From Moringa oleifera (Eukaryota; Streptophyta; Magnoliopsida; Brassicales; Moringaceae), in assembly GCA_021397835.1 (NCBI GenBank), contig JAJFZO010000809.1, positions 1-64,000 on the forward strand: a DNA stretch of 64,000 nt, in the 5' to 3' direction. Every line of letters starts with the position of its first letter. Positions within the stretch are counted from its first letter, which is position 1. The notes beneath the pieces are model-generated. The model was not told the origin of the DNA, ran no database searches, and saw only the letters and a program-made list of their open reading frames with translations. Made by a program: the position numbers and the translations under genes. Shown piece after piece: positions 37,401 through 47,599 of the stretch.

Positions 37401-37812
37401 AGTTTATGAAAACTTGTCTTTTTTTGGAGTGAATTAAAAGATATGAGAACTCGATTATACAACATTTAGAATACTAATTTTTAAATGTGACTGGGTCGAG
37501 AATAGTAATGGTGTTAAAGTTGATGACTTAGATTTTGTATTAGTAGACCTTAATCGTATTGGACATAGAAATGATTTGTTCATATGGGCATTGCAAGCAA
37601 GACAAGTGTTTTATGTTGAAGATATAGTTAATACTAGATGGTCAACTATTATGACAACATGTCAAAAGGATTATAAAGAAGATGACTCAGGTGAGGTTGG
37701 TATAGATCAGACATGTTTTTGTAATAATTTACCACCAGTTGAAGTATTTGATCCTATCGATGATAGTAGATTAATATATACAAGGAAAAATTATGAAGGA
37801 TTATGGGTGTAA
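34479..37812 (+). pseudogene. CACTA TNP2-type transposase (broken)
   Basis: The ATG at 34479 opens the transposase-associated domain (MDKTWM, VEKFLDFA, CYPCTKCCNMKRG with paired Cys). Then follow LCPRAVKFTKLFALVKLYNLK (about 34870-34940), the TNP2 core (SPHSSLSSHYSCWPVVIVTYNLPLW, 35420-35500; YYACPIYGESTHACHLPHNKKMSF and HPYRRQQKVFNG, 35730-35870), the DUF4218 part (HLQWMSQLERYIKGLKG...AEAYIVEEALEFC, 36600-36735) and the DUF4216 part (YHGYIINGCRFYKKARD, 37265-37320; QVFYVEDIVNTRWS, 37600-37645). Two introns with GT-AG borders are visible (about 36912-36986 and 37092-37158). Stops (for example TGA at about 34641) and frameshifts make it inactive. Confidence 0.88.
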
Positions 37813-37933
37813 TTTATTCAATAGGTAAAATATATTTATTTTTATACTGAGTTATGTTCACGTGATTTTTTTCTCATATATAATTTTTTATTTTACTAAT
37901 CTTAATTTTTATGTCCTACATGCAGATTATATG

Positions 37934-37938
37934 GATCC
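37934..37938 (+). repeat. Athila target-site duplication, left copy (GATCC)
   Basis: GATCC directly precedes the 5' LTR (TGATAGAATGC) and is repeated at 45779-45783 after the 3' LTR. Five bases is the normal duplication for this class. Confidence 0.93.
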
Positions 37939-39146
37939 TGATAGAATGCATAATAATCATATATATTATTATATTTTCTCGTATTTTATTGGTTATAAAT
38001 GATTAAATCTTGGATTTTGACTATGTTTTATATTTAATAGGGTGGATTGAGGAAATCAACTAAGATGGACTCAAATTCATTATTTGAAGATATAAAGTTG
38101 GATTCCTAAGAGATGTGGATGAACTAGAAGATGTCTTTGGATAAGGCGCTGAGACTCCCAATAACATTGAAATTTCATCGAACGAAGACTTTATCTTTTA
38201 TTTAAAAAGCAATTGTAGAATTTTATCTTTATCTTTATCTTTAAGAGTCCTAGTTAAAATAGGTTATCATGTTTAAGGATTATTATATAAAGGGGAGGTA
38301 GTTCCTTCAAAGGAACATCCAGAGTTTATTATTTACTTTCTTCTTTTCGTAGATCTTTTTCTTTTCATGGATTGCTAAACATCTCTTCCAGTCAAAGGAT
38401 AATCAAGGGTTTGATTCTTCAGAATTGTGAGATCTAACTGATTTTATTTGTTCTTTATTTCTTCATTGTTTATTTATCTTCTATACTTATTGAAAATATT
38501 ATTTTGGTTGATTGCAACAAAAAGGGCCCTTTGTTTAATCATCAAAATAATAGGTTACTATTTAGAACTTTAAATCCGTAATTGTTTAAGTGTTCTAATA
38601 TAAGTAGTAAATAACATAGTTGATTACAAAAGAGGTTTTCAATTTATGTTATGAAGATAAATAATCTAGTTTAAATAAACCTACATATGTGCTTATTGGC
38701 TAGAATTGGTAGTTTTTCTAATTCTTAATGCTATTGGTAAATTAAATCCTAAGATCGTATCTAGGGTTATTTATTGATAAGAGAAATAATTAGAGATCGT
38801 ATCCTGGTTATCAAAGAAGTAAGGAAAAACAGGTTGTTAGGTGGTACCAACAACCATAACTAATTCAGTGAAGATTAAAAGATTTTTATCTTTGCATCAA
38901 TGATCAATTCCTAAATCAAACCTGAAATTATACCTTTGACTGGATACTTTATTACATTAATTCTTCCTTTCCTGTTATTCTTATTTGATCTATTTTTAAC
39001 TCCTCAAACCCCCTTTTCTTTTAATTTATTTTGCAAAAAAATAATCTAACCAATCTTTGTGGAAACGACCTTGCTCATCTATACTACAAGTTTAATATTT
39101 TGAGCAAGAATTTAGGAATTTAATTTGTTGGTCTCGACAACCAACA
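37939..39146 (+). repeat. Athila 5' LTR
   Basis: It starts TGATAGAATGC and ends CAACCAACA, just before the primer-binding site. A TATA box (TATATAAAG) is at about 38284-38292 and a TTTATC microsatellite at about 38221-38245. It is almost identical to 44570-45778. Confidence 0.95.
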
Positions 39147-39151
39147 TTTTT

Positions 39152-39169
39152 TGGCGCCGTTGCCGGGGA
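39152..39169 (+). promoter_or_regulatory. Primer-binding site, tRNA-Asp
   Basis: TGGCGCCGTTGCCGGGGA is complementary to the 3' end of tRNA-Asp (including CCA) and lies 5 bases after the LTR, as in Athila elements. Confidence 0.92.
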
Positions 39170-39193
39170 TTGGTTTTAATTAGATTTATTTTA

Positions 39194-40549
39194 ATGCTCC
39201 GTTCTTCTGGTGCAGGTGATCTAGTTCCATACGATCCTGAAATTGAGAAGACAGCAAAAAGATTCAGGAAGGAAGCTAAATTACGAAGTCAACAAGATTC
39301 TTCACCTTCATCTTCTGAATCAAATTTAGCATTTAATCTAGTTGATTCATCTAGTGATTCTAAAATAGAACAAGACATGGCTAATGAAGAGAGAACTTTG
39401 AGGCAATTGGCTGCACCAGAAGTAAATCAGCAGCCACTCTGCATTCAATATCCAATTTTACAAGCAGATTTTGAGTTAAAGTCTGGTTTGATCCATTTGC
39501 TCCCGAAGTTTCACGGCTTTGAGAATGAAGATCCTCACAAGCATCTAAAGGAATTCCATGTGGTGTGCTCAAGCCTAAAACCACAAGGAGTAACTGAAGA
39601 TGAGATCAAATTACGTGCTTTTCCATTCTCACTGACTGAAAAAGCAAAAGATTGGTTGTTTTATTTACCTTCTGGTTCTGTGACCACATGGATACAGATG
39701 GTAACGTTATTTCTTGATAAATTTTTCCCTGCTTCACGAGCTGCTAGTATTAGAAGGGAAATATGTGGGATAAAGCAGAGAGATATTGAAACCCTTCATG
39801 AGTATTAGGAAAGATTTAAACAACTGTGTGCAAGTTGTCCTCAACATGGAATTTCTGAACAACTTCTCATTCAGTATTTTTATGAAGGATTACTACCCAT
39901 GGAAAGAAGGATGATGGATGCAGCTAGTGGAGGTGCTATAGTAAATAAAACTCCTCGTGAAGCTAGAGATTTGATTTCCACCATGGCTGCTAACTCACAA
40001 CAGTTTGGATTTAGACAAGATACATCTTTAAAAAGGATTAATGAGGTAAATATATCTTCTCTTGAAAATCAAATAGCCAATCTAACTTCTCTTGTTCAAC
40101 AATTGGCTGTAGGAAACGTGCAACAAGTTAAAGCTTGTGGGATTTGTGCTGCTACTGGTCATCCAACTGACATGTGTCCTACACTTCAAGATGATCCTTA
40201 TAAGGATGCTAATGTAGTTGGAGGATTCTCAGGTCCACCACAAAGGAAGTATGACCCTTATTCAAATACATATAACCTAGGATGGAGGGATCATCTCAAT
40301 CTTAGTTATGGAGCAAGGCCTCAATTTCAATCTAAACAACCAGCTCCACCACCACAACCTCATCCAAATTCAGGTATGTCTCTTGAAGATATTGTTAAAT
40401 CACTTGCATCTAACACACAACAATTTCAGCAGGAGACAAGAACAAGTATTAGAAAGTTAGAGGATCAAGTAGGTCAACTAGCATCTTCAATGGACAGATT
40501 GGAATCTCAAGGAAAATTGCCTTCACAAACTATTGTCAACCCAAAATAG
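39194..40549 (+). pseudogene. Athila gag with two in-frame TAG codons
   Basis: This would encode the capsid/nucleocapsid polyprotein. The frame opens at ATG 39194 (MLRSSGAGDLVPYDPEI). The gag domain runs through LPKFHGFENEDPHKHLKEF and LDKFFPASRAASIRREICG (about 39500-39770), and a CCHC zinc knuckle C-x2-C-x4-H-x4-C (CGICAATGHPTDMC) lies at about 40135-40176. Two TAG stops interrupt it: 39806-39808, where the context has a Trp codon in the family (G to A), and 40547-40549, at the gag-pol joint, where a Gln codon is likely (C to T). Otherwise the frame is continuous with pol. Both lesions are transitions, as expected from deamination of methylated cytosine. Confidence 0.9.
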
Positions 40550-41340
40550 AATGCTAGTGCAATTATCTTGAGAAGTGGAACTGAGTTAAAAGAACCTGGC
40601 AAGATTACCAAAGGATGCATCTCAAGAGAAGAGACTAAAAAAGAAGTAGTTCCTCAACCAGAGCTTGACCAGCCTAAGGGATCCAACAGAGAGCAATCAA
40701 AGACTTCCATGTTAATTCCTCCCTTTCCTTCTAGATTATCTAAACCTAAGAAGAATGAGGAGGAAGAAAAGGAGATTTTTGATACCTTTCGCAAGGTCGA
40801 GGCACAAAAATTAGAGCTAAAACCCCTACCAGATCATTTAAAGTATGTCTTTTTAGGAGAAAAAGAGACTCTTCCAATCATAATCTCTAATAAACTTTCT
40901 ATTTTAGAGGAAGAAAAATTGACTCGAGTACTTAAAGAGTATAAAAAGGCCATTGGTTGGACCATAACCGATATTAAGGGATTAAATCCATCCACATGCA
41001 TGCATAGGATACTATTAGAGGAAGATTGTAAACCCTCCAGGCAACCCCAACGTAGATTGAATCCGCCTATGATGGAAGTGGTAAAGAAAGAAATCTTGAA
41101 GCTTCTTGATGCAGGTATGATCTATCCAATTTCAGATAGTGAATGGGTAAGCCCAATTCAAGTTGTTCCGAAGAAAACCGGTATAACAACAATAGAAAAT
41201 CCTGATGGTTTTCATCAAATCCCTGTTGCACCTGAAGATCAAGAGAAAACAACATTCACATGCCCATTTGGTACTTTTGCATATCGGCGCATGCCATTTG
41301 GACTTTGTAATGCTCCTGCTACATTTCAGAGGTGTATGCT
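40550..41340 (+). pseudogene. Athila pol remnant: linker and parts of reverse transcriptase
   Basis: The frame continues from gag. After a Lys/Glu-rich linker, text jumps at about 40800 from DTFRKVE to LELKPLPDHLKYVFLGEKET, which normally lie on either side of the aspartic protease. No D-S/T-G or LGASVNLLP-type protease segment exists. RT begins well (LNPPMMEVVKKEILKLLDAG, EWVSPIQVVPKKTGI) but jumps at about 41195-41212 to FHQIPVAPEDQEKTTFTCPFG, losing the segment before and around motif A. It ends at [15 protein letters not shown], where a third junction (about 41331-41340) removes the YxDD motif and most of RNase H. It cannot make an active RT. Confidence 0.88.
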
Positions 41341-42846
41341 CTCAAGTACTTACTATCAAAGAAGGAGGCTAAACCTAGACTTATTCGATGGATACTTTTG
41401 CTACAAGAGTTTGATTTGGAGATACGTGATAAAAAGGGTGCAGAAAATTTGGTTGCAGATCATCTTAGCAGGTTAACTACGAGTGAAGAGTCATCACCAT
41501 TAAAAGACGACTTTTCAGATGAGTGTCTTTTTTCTATTCATAAGATAAGGCCTTGGTATGCTGATATTGCTAATTACTTAGTTATTGGAATATTACCAAG
41601 TGATTTATCTAGGGTTCAGAAAGACAAAATTAAAAAAGATGCTAAATGTTATGTTTGGGATGACTCTTACTTATGGAAATATTGTTCTGATCAAATTATT
41701 CGAAGGTGTGTGGTGGAACACGAAATTGATTCTATTTTAAAGTTTTGTCATTCGTATGCATGTGGAGGACACTTTGGTCCCAAAAGAACAGCTCGTAAAA
41801 TATTAGAGTGTGGATTATTTTGGCCTACTATATTTCATGATTCATACATATTTTGTAGGACTTGTGAACAATGTCAAAAGACTGGAAATTTAGGACATAG
41901 AGATCAAATGCCACTTACTTTTATTCTTGTTTATGAAATATTTGATGTATGGGGTATTGACTTCATGGGTCCTTTTCCTTCTTCTTGCAATAATATTTAT
42001 ATCCTGCTTGCTGTGGATTATGTGTCAAAATGGGTGAAAGCTAAAGCTACCCGTACTAACGATGCTAAAGTGGTTGTAAATTTTGTCAAATCTCATATTT
42101 TTGTTAGGTTTGGGACACCAAGGGCTATAATAAGTGATCGTGGAACTCACTTTTGCAATAGAGTGGTGGAAGCTTTAATGAAGAAGTATAATGTTACCCA
42201 TCGAATCTCTACTGCTTATCATCCGCAGACAAATGGACAAGCTGAAGTATCTAATAGAGAAATCAAGTCTATACTTGAGAAGACTATCAACCCAAATAAG
42301 AAGGATTGGAGTATGCGACTTGATGATGCACTATGGGCTTATCGAACAGCCTATAAGACCCCTATAGGTATGTCTCCTTACCGTTTGGTATTTGGCAAAC
42401 CATGTCATCTTCCAGTAGAACTAGAACACAGGGCATATTGGGCCATAAAACAGTGCAACCTAAGAATGGATGAAGCAGGTGAATTGAGGAAACTTCAGTT
42501 ACAAGAACTAGAAGAAATTCGTAATGATGCTTACGAGAGCTCAAAAATATATAAGGAAAAAACAAAGGCCTACCATGATCGCATGGTTTCCAGAAAAACT
42601 TTCTATGTTGGTCAAAAGGTTATTCTTTATCATTCTAAGCTGAAATTGTTTCCTGGTAAGTTGCATTCTAGATGGTTAGGACCTTTTACTGTTATTAATG
42701 TGTTCTCTCATGGTGCAGTTGAAATTCAAAGTCCAGATACCGGTAAGATTTTTAAGGTCAATGGCCACCGCTTAAAGCCTTTTCATCAAGGCTTTCAAGC
42801 ACATGATGTTGATAAAATTGATTTACAATATCCGACTTATAATTAA
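41332..42846 (+). CDS. Athila RNase H tail plus complete integrase
   Basis: The open frame of 504 codons has no stop. Residues 1-48 are the end of RNase H ([18 protein letters not shown]...DHLSRL). The integrase zinc-binding region has His140, His147, Cys178 and Cys181. The D,D(35)E catalytic core has Asp210 (WGIDFMGPF), Asp269 (IISDRGTHF) and Glu305 ([10 protein letters not shown]), with 35 residues between the last two. A C-terminal GPF module ([22 protein letters not shown]) follows. Integrase inserts the element cDNA into chromosomes. The frame differs from that of the upstream pol remnant because the junction at 41331-41340 shifts frame, and the codon at 41332 is GTG, so no proper start is evident and expression would need other means. 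Confidence 0.9.
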   Translation: MYALKYLLSKKEAKPRLIRWILLLQEFDLEIRDKKGAENLVADHLSRLTTSEESSPLKDDFSDECLFSIHKIRPWYADIANYLVIGILPSDLSRVQKDKIKKDAKCYVWDDSYLWKYCSDQIIRRCVVEHEIDSILKFCHSYACGGHFGPKRTARKILECGLFWPTIFHDSYIFCRTCEQCQKTGNLGHRDQMPLTFILVYEIFDVWGIDFMGPFPSSCNNIYILLAVDYVSKWVKAKATRTNDAKVVVNFVKSHIFVRFGTPRAIISDRGTHFCNRVVEALMKKYNVTHRISTAYHPQTNGQAEVSNREIKSILEKTINPNKKDWSMRLDDALWAYRTAYKTPIGMSPYRLVFGKPCHLPVELEHRAYWAIKQCNLRMDEAGELRKLQLQELEEIRNDAYESSKIYKEKTKAYHDRMVSRKTFYVGQKVILYHSKLKLFPGKLHSRWLGPFTVINVFSHGAVEIQSPDTGKIFKVNGHRLKPFHQGFQAHDVDKIDLQYPTYN

Positions 42847-44569
42847 GAATTGGCAACGTCTAGCCAAAGACGTTAAAGAAAGGCATTTTTTGGGAGGCAA
42901 CCCAAAATTTTAATTTTTTTTAATAATTTATTTTTATTTTTTTAATATGCATATATATATATATAGAGATAAGGTCGATGGTTGAAGGCATATCACACAT
43001 TTCCAAGGCAATATGATGAAGTAACTTGAATGCATCTGACAACAGCTATCAAGAATGAAATTCGATGAGAGAGCACTCTATGACAAGATGGAATTCGATC
43101 CACCTTTCTCATCTCCCCAGTGGTAAACGAAGTCTCTATGATGCTCGATATATTCAGGGAGTTTTCTACTTCTCTTATTTTTTTTATTATTTTTTTTGAG
43201 CATTTATTTTTAATACATTGAGGACAATGTATGATCTAGGTGTGGGGGAGAGTTTTTAACATGCTATTGTTTTTAAAATATTTAAAATCCAAAAAAATCT
43301 TGCTCTAAAAGGTACTTAATTTGTGTTTGTGATCTCTCTTTTATGAGTTCTAGATCTTTCCAATGCTTATTCCAAAAAAAAAAAAAAAAGTTTTATGTGT
43401 GCAAATATGACTTTAAATTCTCATTTACTGTACTATGATTAGTTGCTTTTAATGATATATTGGATTGAAAATTGTATGAGATCTAACACATATAACCTTT
43501 TTTGGTGAGTTTTGGGCCAATGAGCATTTATTACATTATGCTCAATTTTCTTCTTTGTGTGTGTCATACATAGTTAATTTTTCTAGAACTTGCTTTGTTA
43601 TACATGTCAAATCATTCCTTTGAAGAATTAGATGTACTTAATCATAAGGGTATTTAGGTGAAAACCATCTTCTTTAAAATATTTAGCCTCTTTCGAAAAG
43701 CCTACCATATTCATATACCCCTAGAGAGCCAACTTTGAGCCTTAGCCTTTTCTTTGGAATTTAACTTTGATACAAGTCATAATAACTATTCTTTTGATTT
43801 TTTTTTTTGAACCCTGAATTGAAGGATTATATGAGCTTACTCATATAAAACTTTCACTTATCTTAGAAAAGATTGCAAAATATTAAGAATCAATGGTCCA
43901 AGTAATTAGAAAAAAAAAAAAGATATGAGAAAGATCAAGAAACAAAAAAAAAAAAAAAAAGAAGAGAAAGAAATTTGAAAAAAAAAAACAACAAAAAAAA
44001 AAGAGAGAAAAGGATTGAGAAAAAAATGGTATAAATTCTCATTACTTGGATTTGTGCAATGTGATTGAAGCAATCTTTTGATGTTACGTCATAAAGTTTT
44101 GTATGAAAAAAAAAAAGTTTTGTATGATTCCTTCAATTCCATTAACCCAAAACCCTTTTATCATACCTTACCTAAGCCCCATTACAACCTATTTTAAAAC
44201 TCTTAGATTTTTGCATTTTAATTCATTCATTGGTAAAAGAGACATGATATACAAGCAAGCTTATGGTAAATGTTTTCTATGTATTGACTAGAGAGCTTAT
44301 TTAATCCCTCAAAACACTTCGAGTGAATGAGTGAATCTAAGGAGAGGGTGTTAGATCTTATGCATTTTAAGTTCAATAAAATCGTTAAGGCGATTACTGA
44401 TCATGTATGCTCCTTATGAGAATTCTTTTGTGATCTTATGTTTTAATGCATGAAAAGAATATATTATTTTGGATAAGCAAAGGAAGAAGAATGAAGGATG
44501 ATGACATGAGATGATGAGCTTGAATTATTGTATGCTTGAGGACAAGCATTATCTAAGTGTGGGGGAATT
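42847..44569 (+). other. Athila 3' non-coding region
   Basis: No env-like frame exists. A polypurine block GGTGTGGGGGAGAG lies at 43239-43252 and a second, AGTGTGGGGGAATTT, at 44556-44570 beside the 3' LTR. Both follow similar TTGAGGACAA text (about 43219 and 44537). A-rich low-complexity runs lie at 43905-44025. Confidence 0.75.
44556..44569 (+). promoter_or_regulatory. Polypurine tract of the Athila element
   Basis: AGTGTGGGGGAATT lies directly before the 3' LTR start (TGATCAAATGC) and would prime plus-strand DNA synthesis. Confidence 0.85.
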
Positions 44570-45778
44570 TGATCAAATGCATAATAATCATATATATTAT
44601 TATATTTTCTCGTATTTTATTGGTTATAAATGATTAAATCTTGGATTTTGACTATGTTTTATATTTAATAAGGTGGATTGAGGAAATCAACTAAGATGGA
44701 CTCAAATTCATTATTTGAAGATATAAAGTTGGATTCCTAAGAGATGTGGATGAACTAGAAGATGTCTTTGGATAAGGCGCTGAGACTCCCAATAACATTG
44801 AAATTTCACCGAACGAAGACTTTATCTTTTATTTAAAAAGCAATTGTAGAATTTTATCTTTATCTTTATCTTTAAGAGTCCTAGTTAAAATAGGTTATCA
44901 TGTTTAAGGATTATTATATAAAGGGGAGGTAGTTCCTTCAAAGGAACATCCAGAGTTTATTATTTACTTTCTTCTTTTCGTAGATCTTTTTCTTTTCATG
45001 GATTGCTAAACATCTCTTCCAGTCAAAGGATAATCAAGGGTTTGATTCTTCAGAATTGTGAGATCTAACTGATTTTATTTGTTCTTTATTTCTTCATTGT
45101 TTATTTATCTTCTATACTTATTGAAAATATTATTTTGGTTGATTGCAACAAAAAGGGCCCTTTGTTTAATCATCAAAATAATAGGTTACTATTTAGAACT
45201 TTAAATCCGTAATTGTTTAAGTGTTCTAATATAAGTAGTAAATAACATAGTTGATTACAAAAGAGGTTTTCAATTTATGTTATGAAGATAAATAATCTAG
45301 TTTAAATAAACCTACATATGTGCTTATTGGCTAGAATTGGTAGTTTTTCTAATTCTTAATGCTATTGGTAAATTAAATCCTAAGATCGTATCTAGGGTTA
45401 TTTATTGATAAGAGAAATAATTAGAGATCGTATCCTGGTTATCAAAGAAGTAAGGAAAAACAGGTTGTTAGGTGGTACCAACAACCATAACTAATTCAGT
45501 GAAGATTAAAAGATTTTTATCTTTGCATCAATGATCAATTCCTAAATCAAACCTGAAATTATACCTTTGACTGGATACTTTATTACATTAATTCTTCCTT
45601 TCCTGTTATTCTTATTTGATCTATTTTTAACTCCTCAAACCCCCTTTTCTTTTAATTTATTTTGTAAAAAAATAAATCTAACCAATCTTTGTGGAAACGA
45701 CCTTGCTCATCTATACTACAAGTTTAATATTTTGAGCAAGAATTTAGGAATTTAATTTGTTGGTCTCGACAACCACCA
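44570..45778 (+). repeat. Athila 3' LTR
   Basis: It starts TGATCAAATGC and ends CAACCACCA. It matches the 5' LTR over its length with about six substitutions and one inserted A (about 45675). GATCC follows at 45779-45783. Confidence 0.95.
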
Positions 45779-47599
45779 GATCCCTTATAAGACTCAAGCT
45801 CACATGGAGAACCGGAGAAGAGTAAAAAAACGAGATATCACCCATATGCCTACAGTTATAAAAAGTAGACTTATGGATGAGAAGATACACATAAAAATAA
45901 ATAAAGAAGGGCAACCGGTTGGAAAATATGGCGCATAGATGATCAGCTATATTGGTGTCTTAATATGCCAAGTAGTACTTATAAATATTTCAAATTGGCA
46001 TCAAGCACCTCAAGAACTAAAAAATAAGCTATGAGATCAAATTTTAGTAAGGAACTAGTAAAATTAGACTGTTTTTCTTATTTAATTATGTAGATCATTA
46101 AGTTTGATTTGTTTTAGTATGTTATGTACTTCTAGAGTACATTTGACATTGATGAGGACATGAGGAGATATGCATTACATTCTGCTGCATTGAAATGGAG
46201 GAATTTCAAAAAAAATCTCACAAAAAAAATATATTATGTCATTTGTAAAAGATCCAAAAGGGATTCAAGATCCATCAGAAGAATACAAGAGTTGCTTGTA
46301 GCATCATGTTTAGAGCGAATTTGTTAATTTGCGCTTGTTTGAATAATTTTTGGTATTATAAGTATATTATAATCTTATGCATATTTATGTCATAGACTAA
46401 ACATTGATATTTCTTACAAGAGAAGAGAAAAATATAAGTAAAACAGAGAAAGAAGAATGTTTATGACCATCGATTATCTCGCAAGGGCTTTGCGGCATTA
46501 AAGATTGAACTGGTCAGTTATATTTATTTTACTTGTGCTTATATATGAGAATTAACTTCTTCACGCCCTAAAATCTAATAATATAGAAAAAATCTTTAGG
46601 TATTAATAAAGATGTTGACCCTATGACATTGTGAAAAACAACACGAGCTAATTCAAAAGGGAAATACATTAATGAGATAGTTAGAGAATATGCTGACATA
46701 ATAGTAAGTATTTTGATTTTTTAAACTTTTTTAATTAATTTTTATGTTTTAAGTAATCATATTTTATGCTTTAATTGAATATTTATGCAGGATGATTTGA
46801 TGGCACAAGAGACACATGGTAGTTTTAAACCCTTAAATGCAGAAGATGTACTTACAACAGCCCTTAGTACTCCAGAGCATTTTTGTCTTGTCAAAGGTGT
46901 TGGCTCTAGAGTCTCAATCAATTTTTACTTTGAAAGGAAAGTAAAAGTGCCAACAGTCCTCTGTGATAATGTGATCATTAAGAAAAAAGTGATGGACATT
47001 TTGAATTGGATAGATAGTCATAGACATCTATTGGATGATGTCAGTGTACCATACCTCTATGACCTTAAATGTTTCAGTAAGGCTAGCAATAACATTACTA
47101 GAGTAGAATCCCATGAAGAAGATCTCACACCATCTCTAGCCCACGTACCATTATTTTAGCATACAAATTCGAAGGTATGTCTTGTGTTCTTCACTTCACT
47201 TATTATTGTTTTTGTTCGCCATGCATTAAATATTGCTTTGCATTTTTCATTATAGTGTATACCATGTTAGTTGACGATTGGTGATGACGTTGCTAATGTT
47301 ATAGCCCTTGAGTCTGTTTTCACTAGTCCTGTTATGAATGACATGATCAATGGGAATGACATGGTGGAGGGTGATGTAAGAATTCAGATCATAGTAGCTA
47401 TGAAGCCCGATGCTCCTTTGCCTCGACTGGTAGATGTGGCAAATATCTTTACTTTATCTCAAGCAGTTGGGACACATCGCTTGGCCATCACAATAAATTA
47501 TTGCTCATAGATATCAGGTAATATGTTTTCATAAACTATATTATTCTCATGAAATTTATGAATTAACAATTATGGATAATATATTTGAACTTTTGAAGG

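Larger units (their letters stand above)
37939..45778 (+). mobile_element. Athila-lineage Ty3/gypsy element, young but internally deleted
   Basis: The element is 7840 bp with two LTRs of 1208 and 1209 bp, a tRNA-Asp primer-binding site, gag, a shortened pol, an intact integrase frame, a non-coding 3' region and a polypurine tract. GATCC flanks both ends. The two LTRs differ by about six substitutions and one single-base indel by eye. RT and integrase wording ([44 protein letters not shown]) is that of Athila. No env-like frame is present. Three deletions remove protease, the RT N-terminal half, and the RT catalytic/RNase H part. It sits in the CACTA second gene. Confidence 0.95.

Noticed and set aside
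39152..39169. Possible tRNA-Asp gene fragment
   Set aside because: Only 18 bases match, on the complementary strand, directly after an LTR. It is the primer-binding site.
44103..44291. Athila env-like ORF candidate
   Set aside because: The 62-codon frame has no signal peptide or membrane pattern and lies in A-rich low-complexity DNA.
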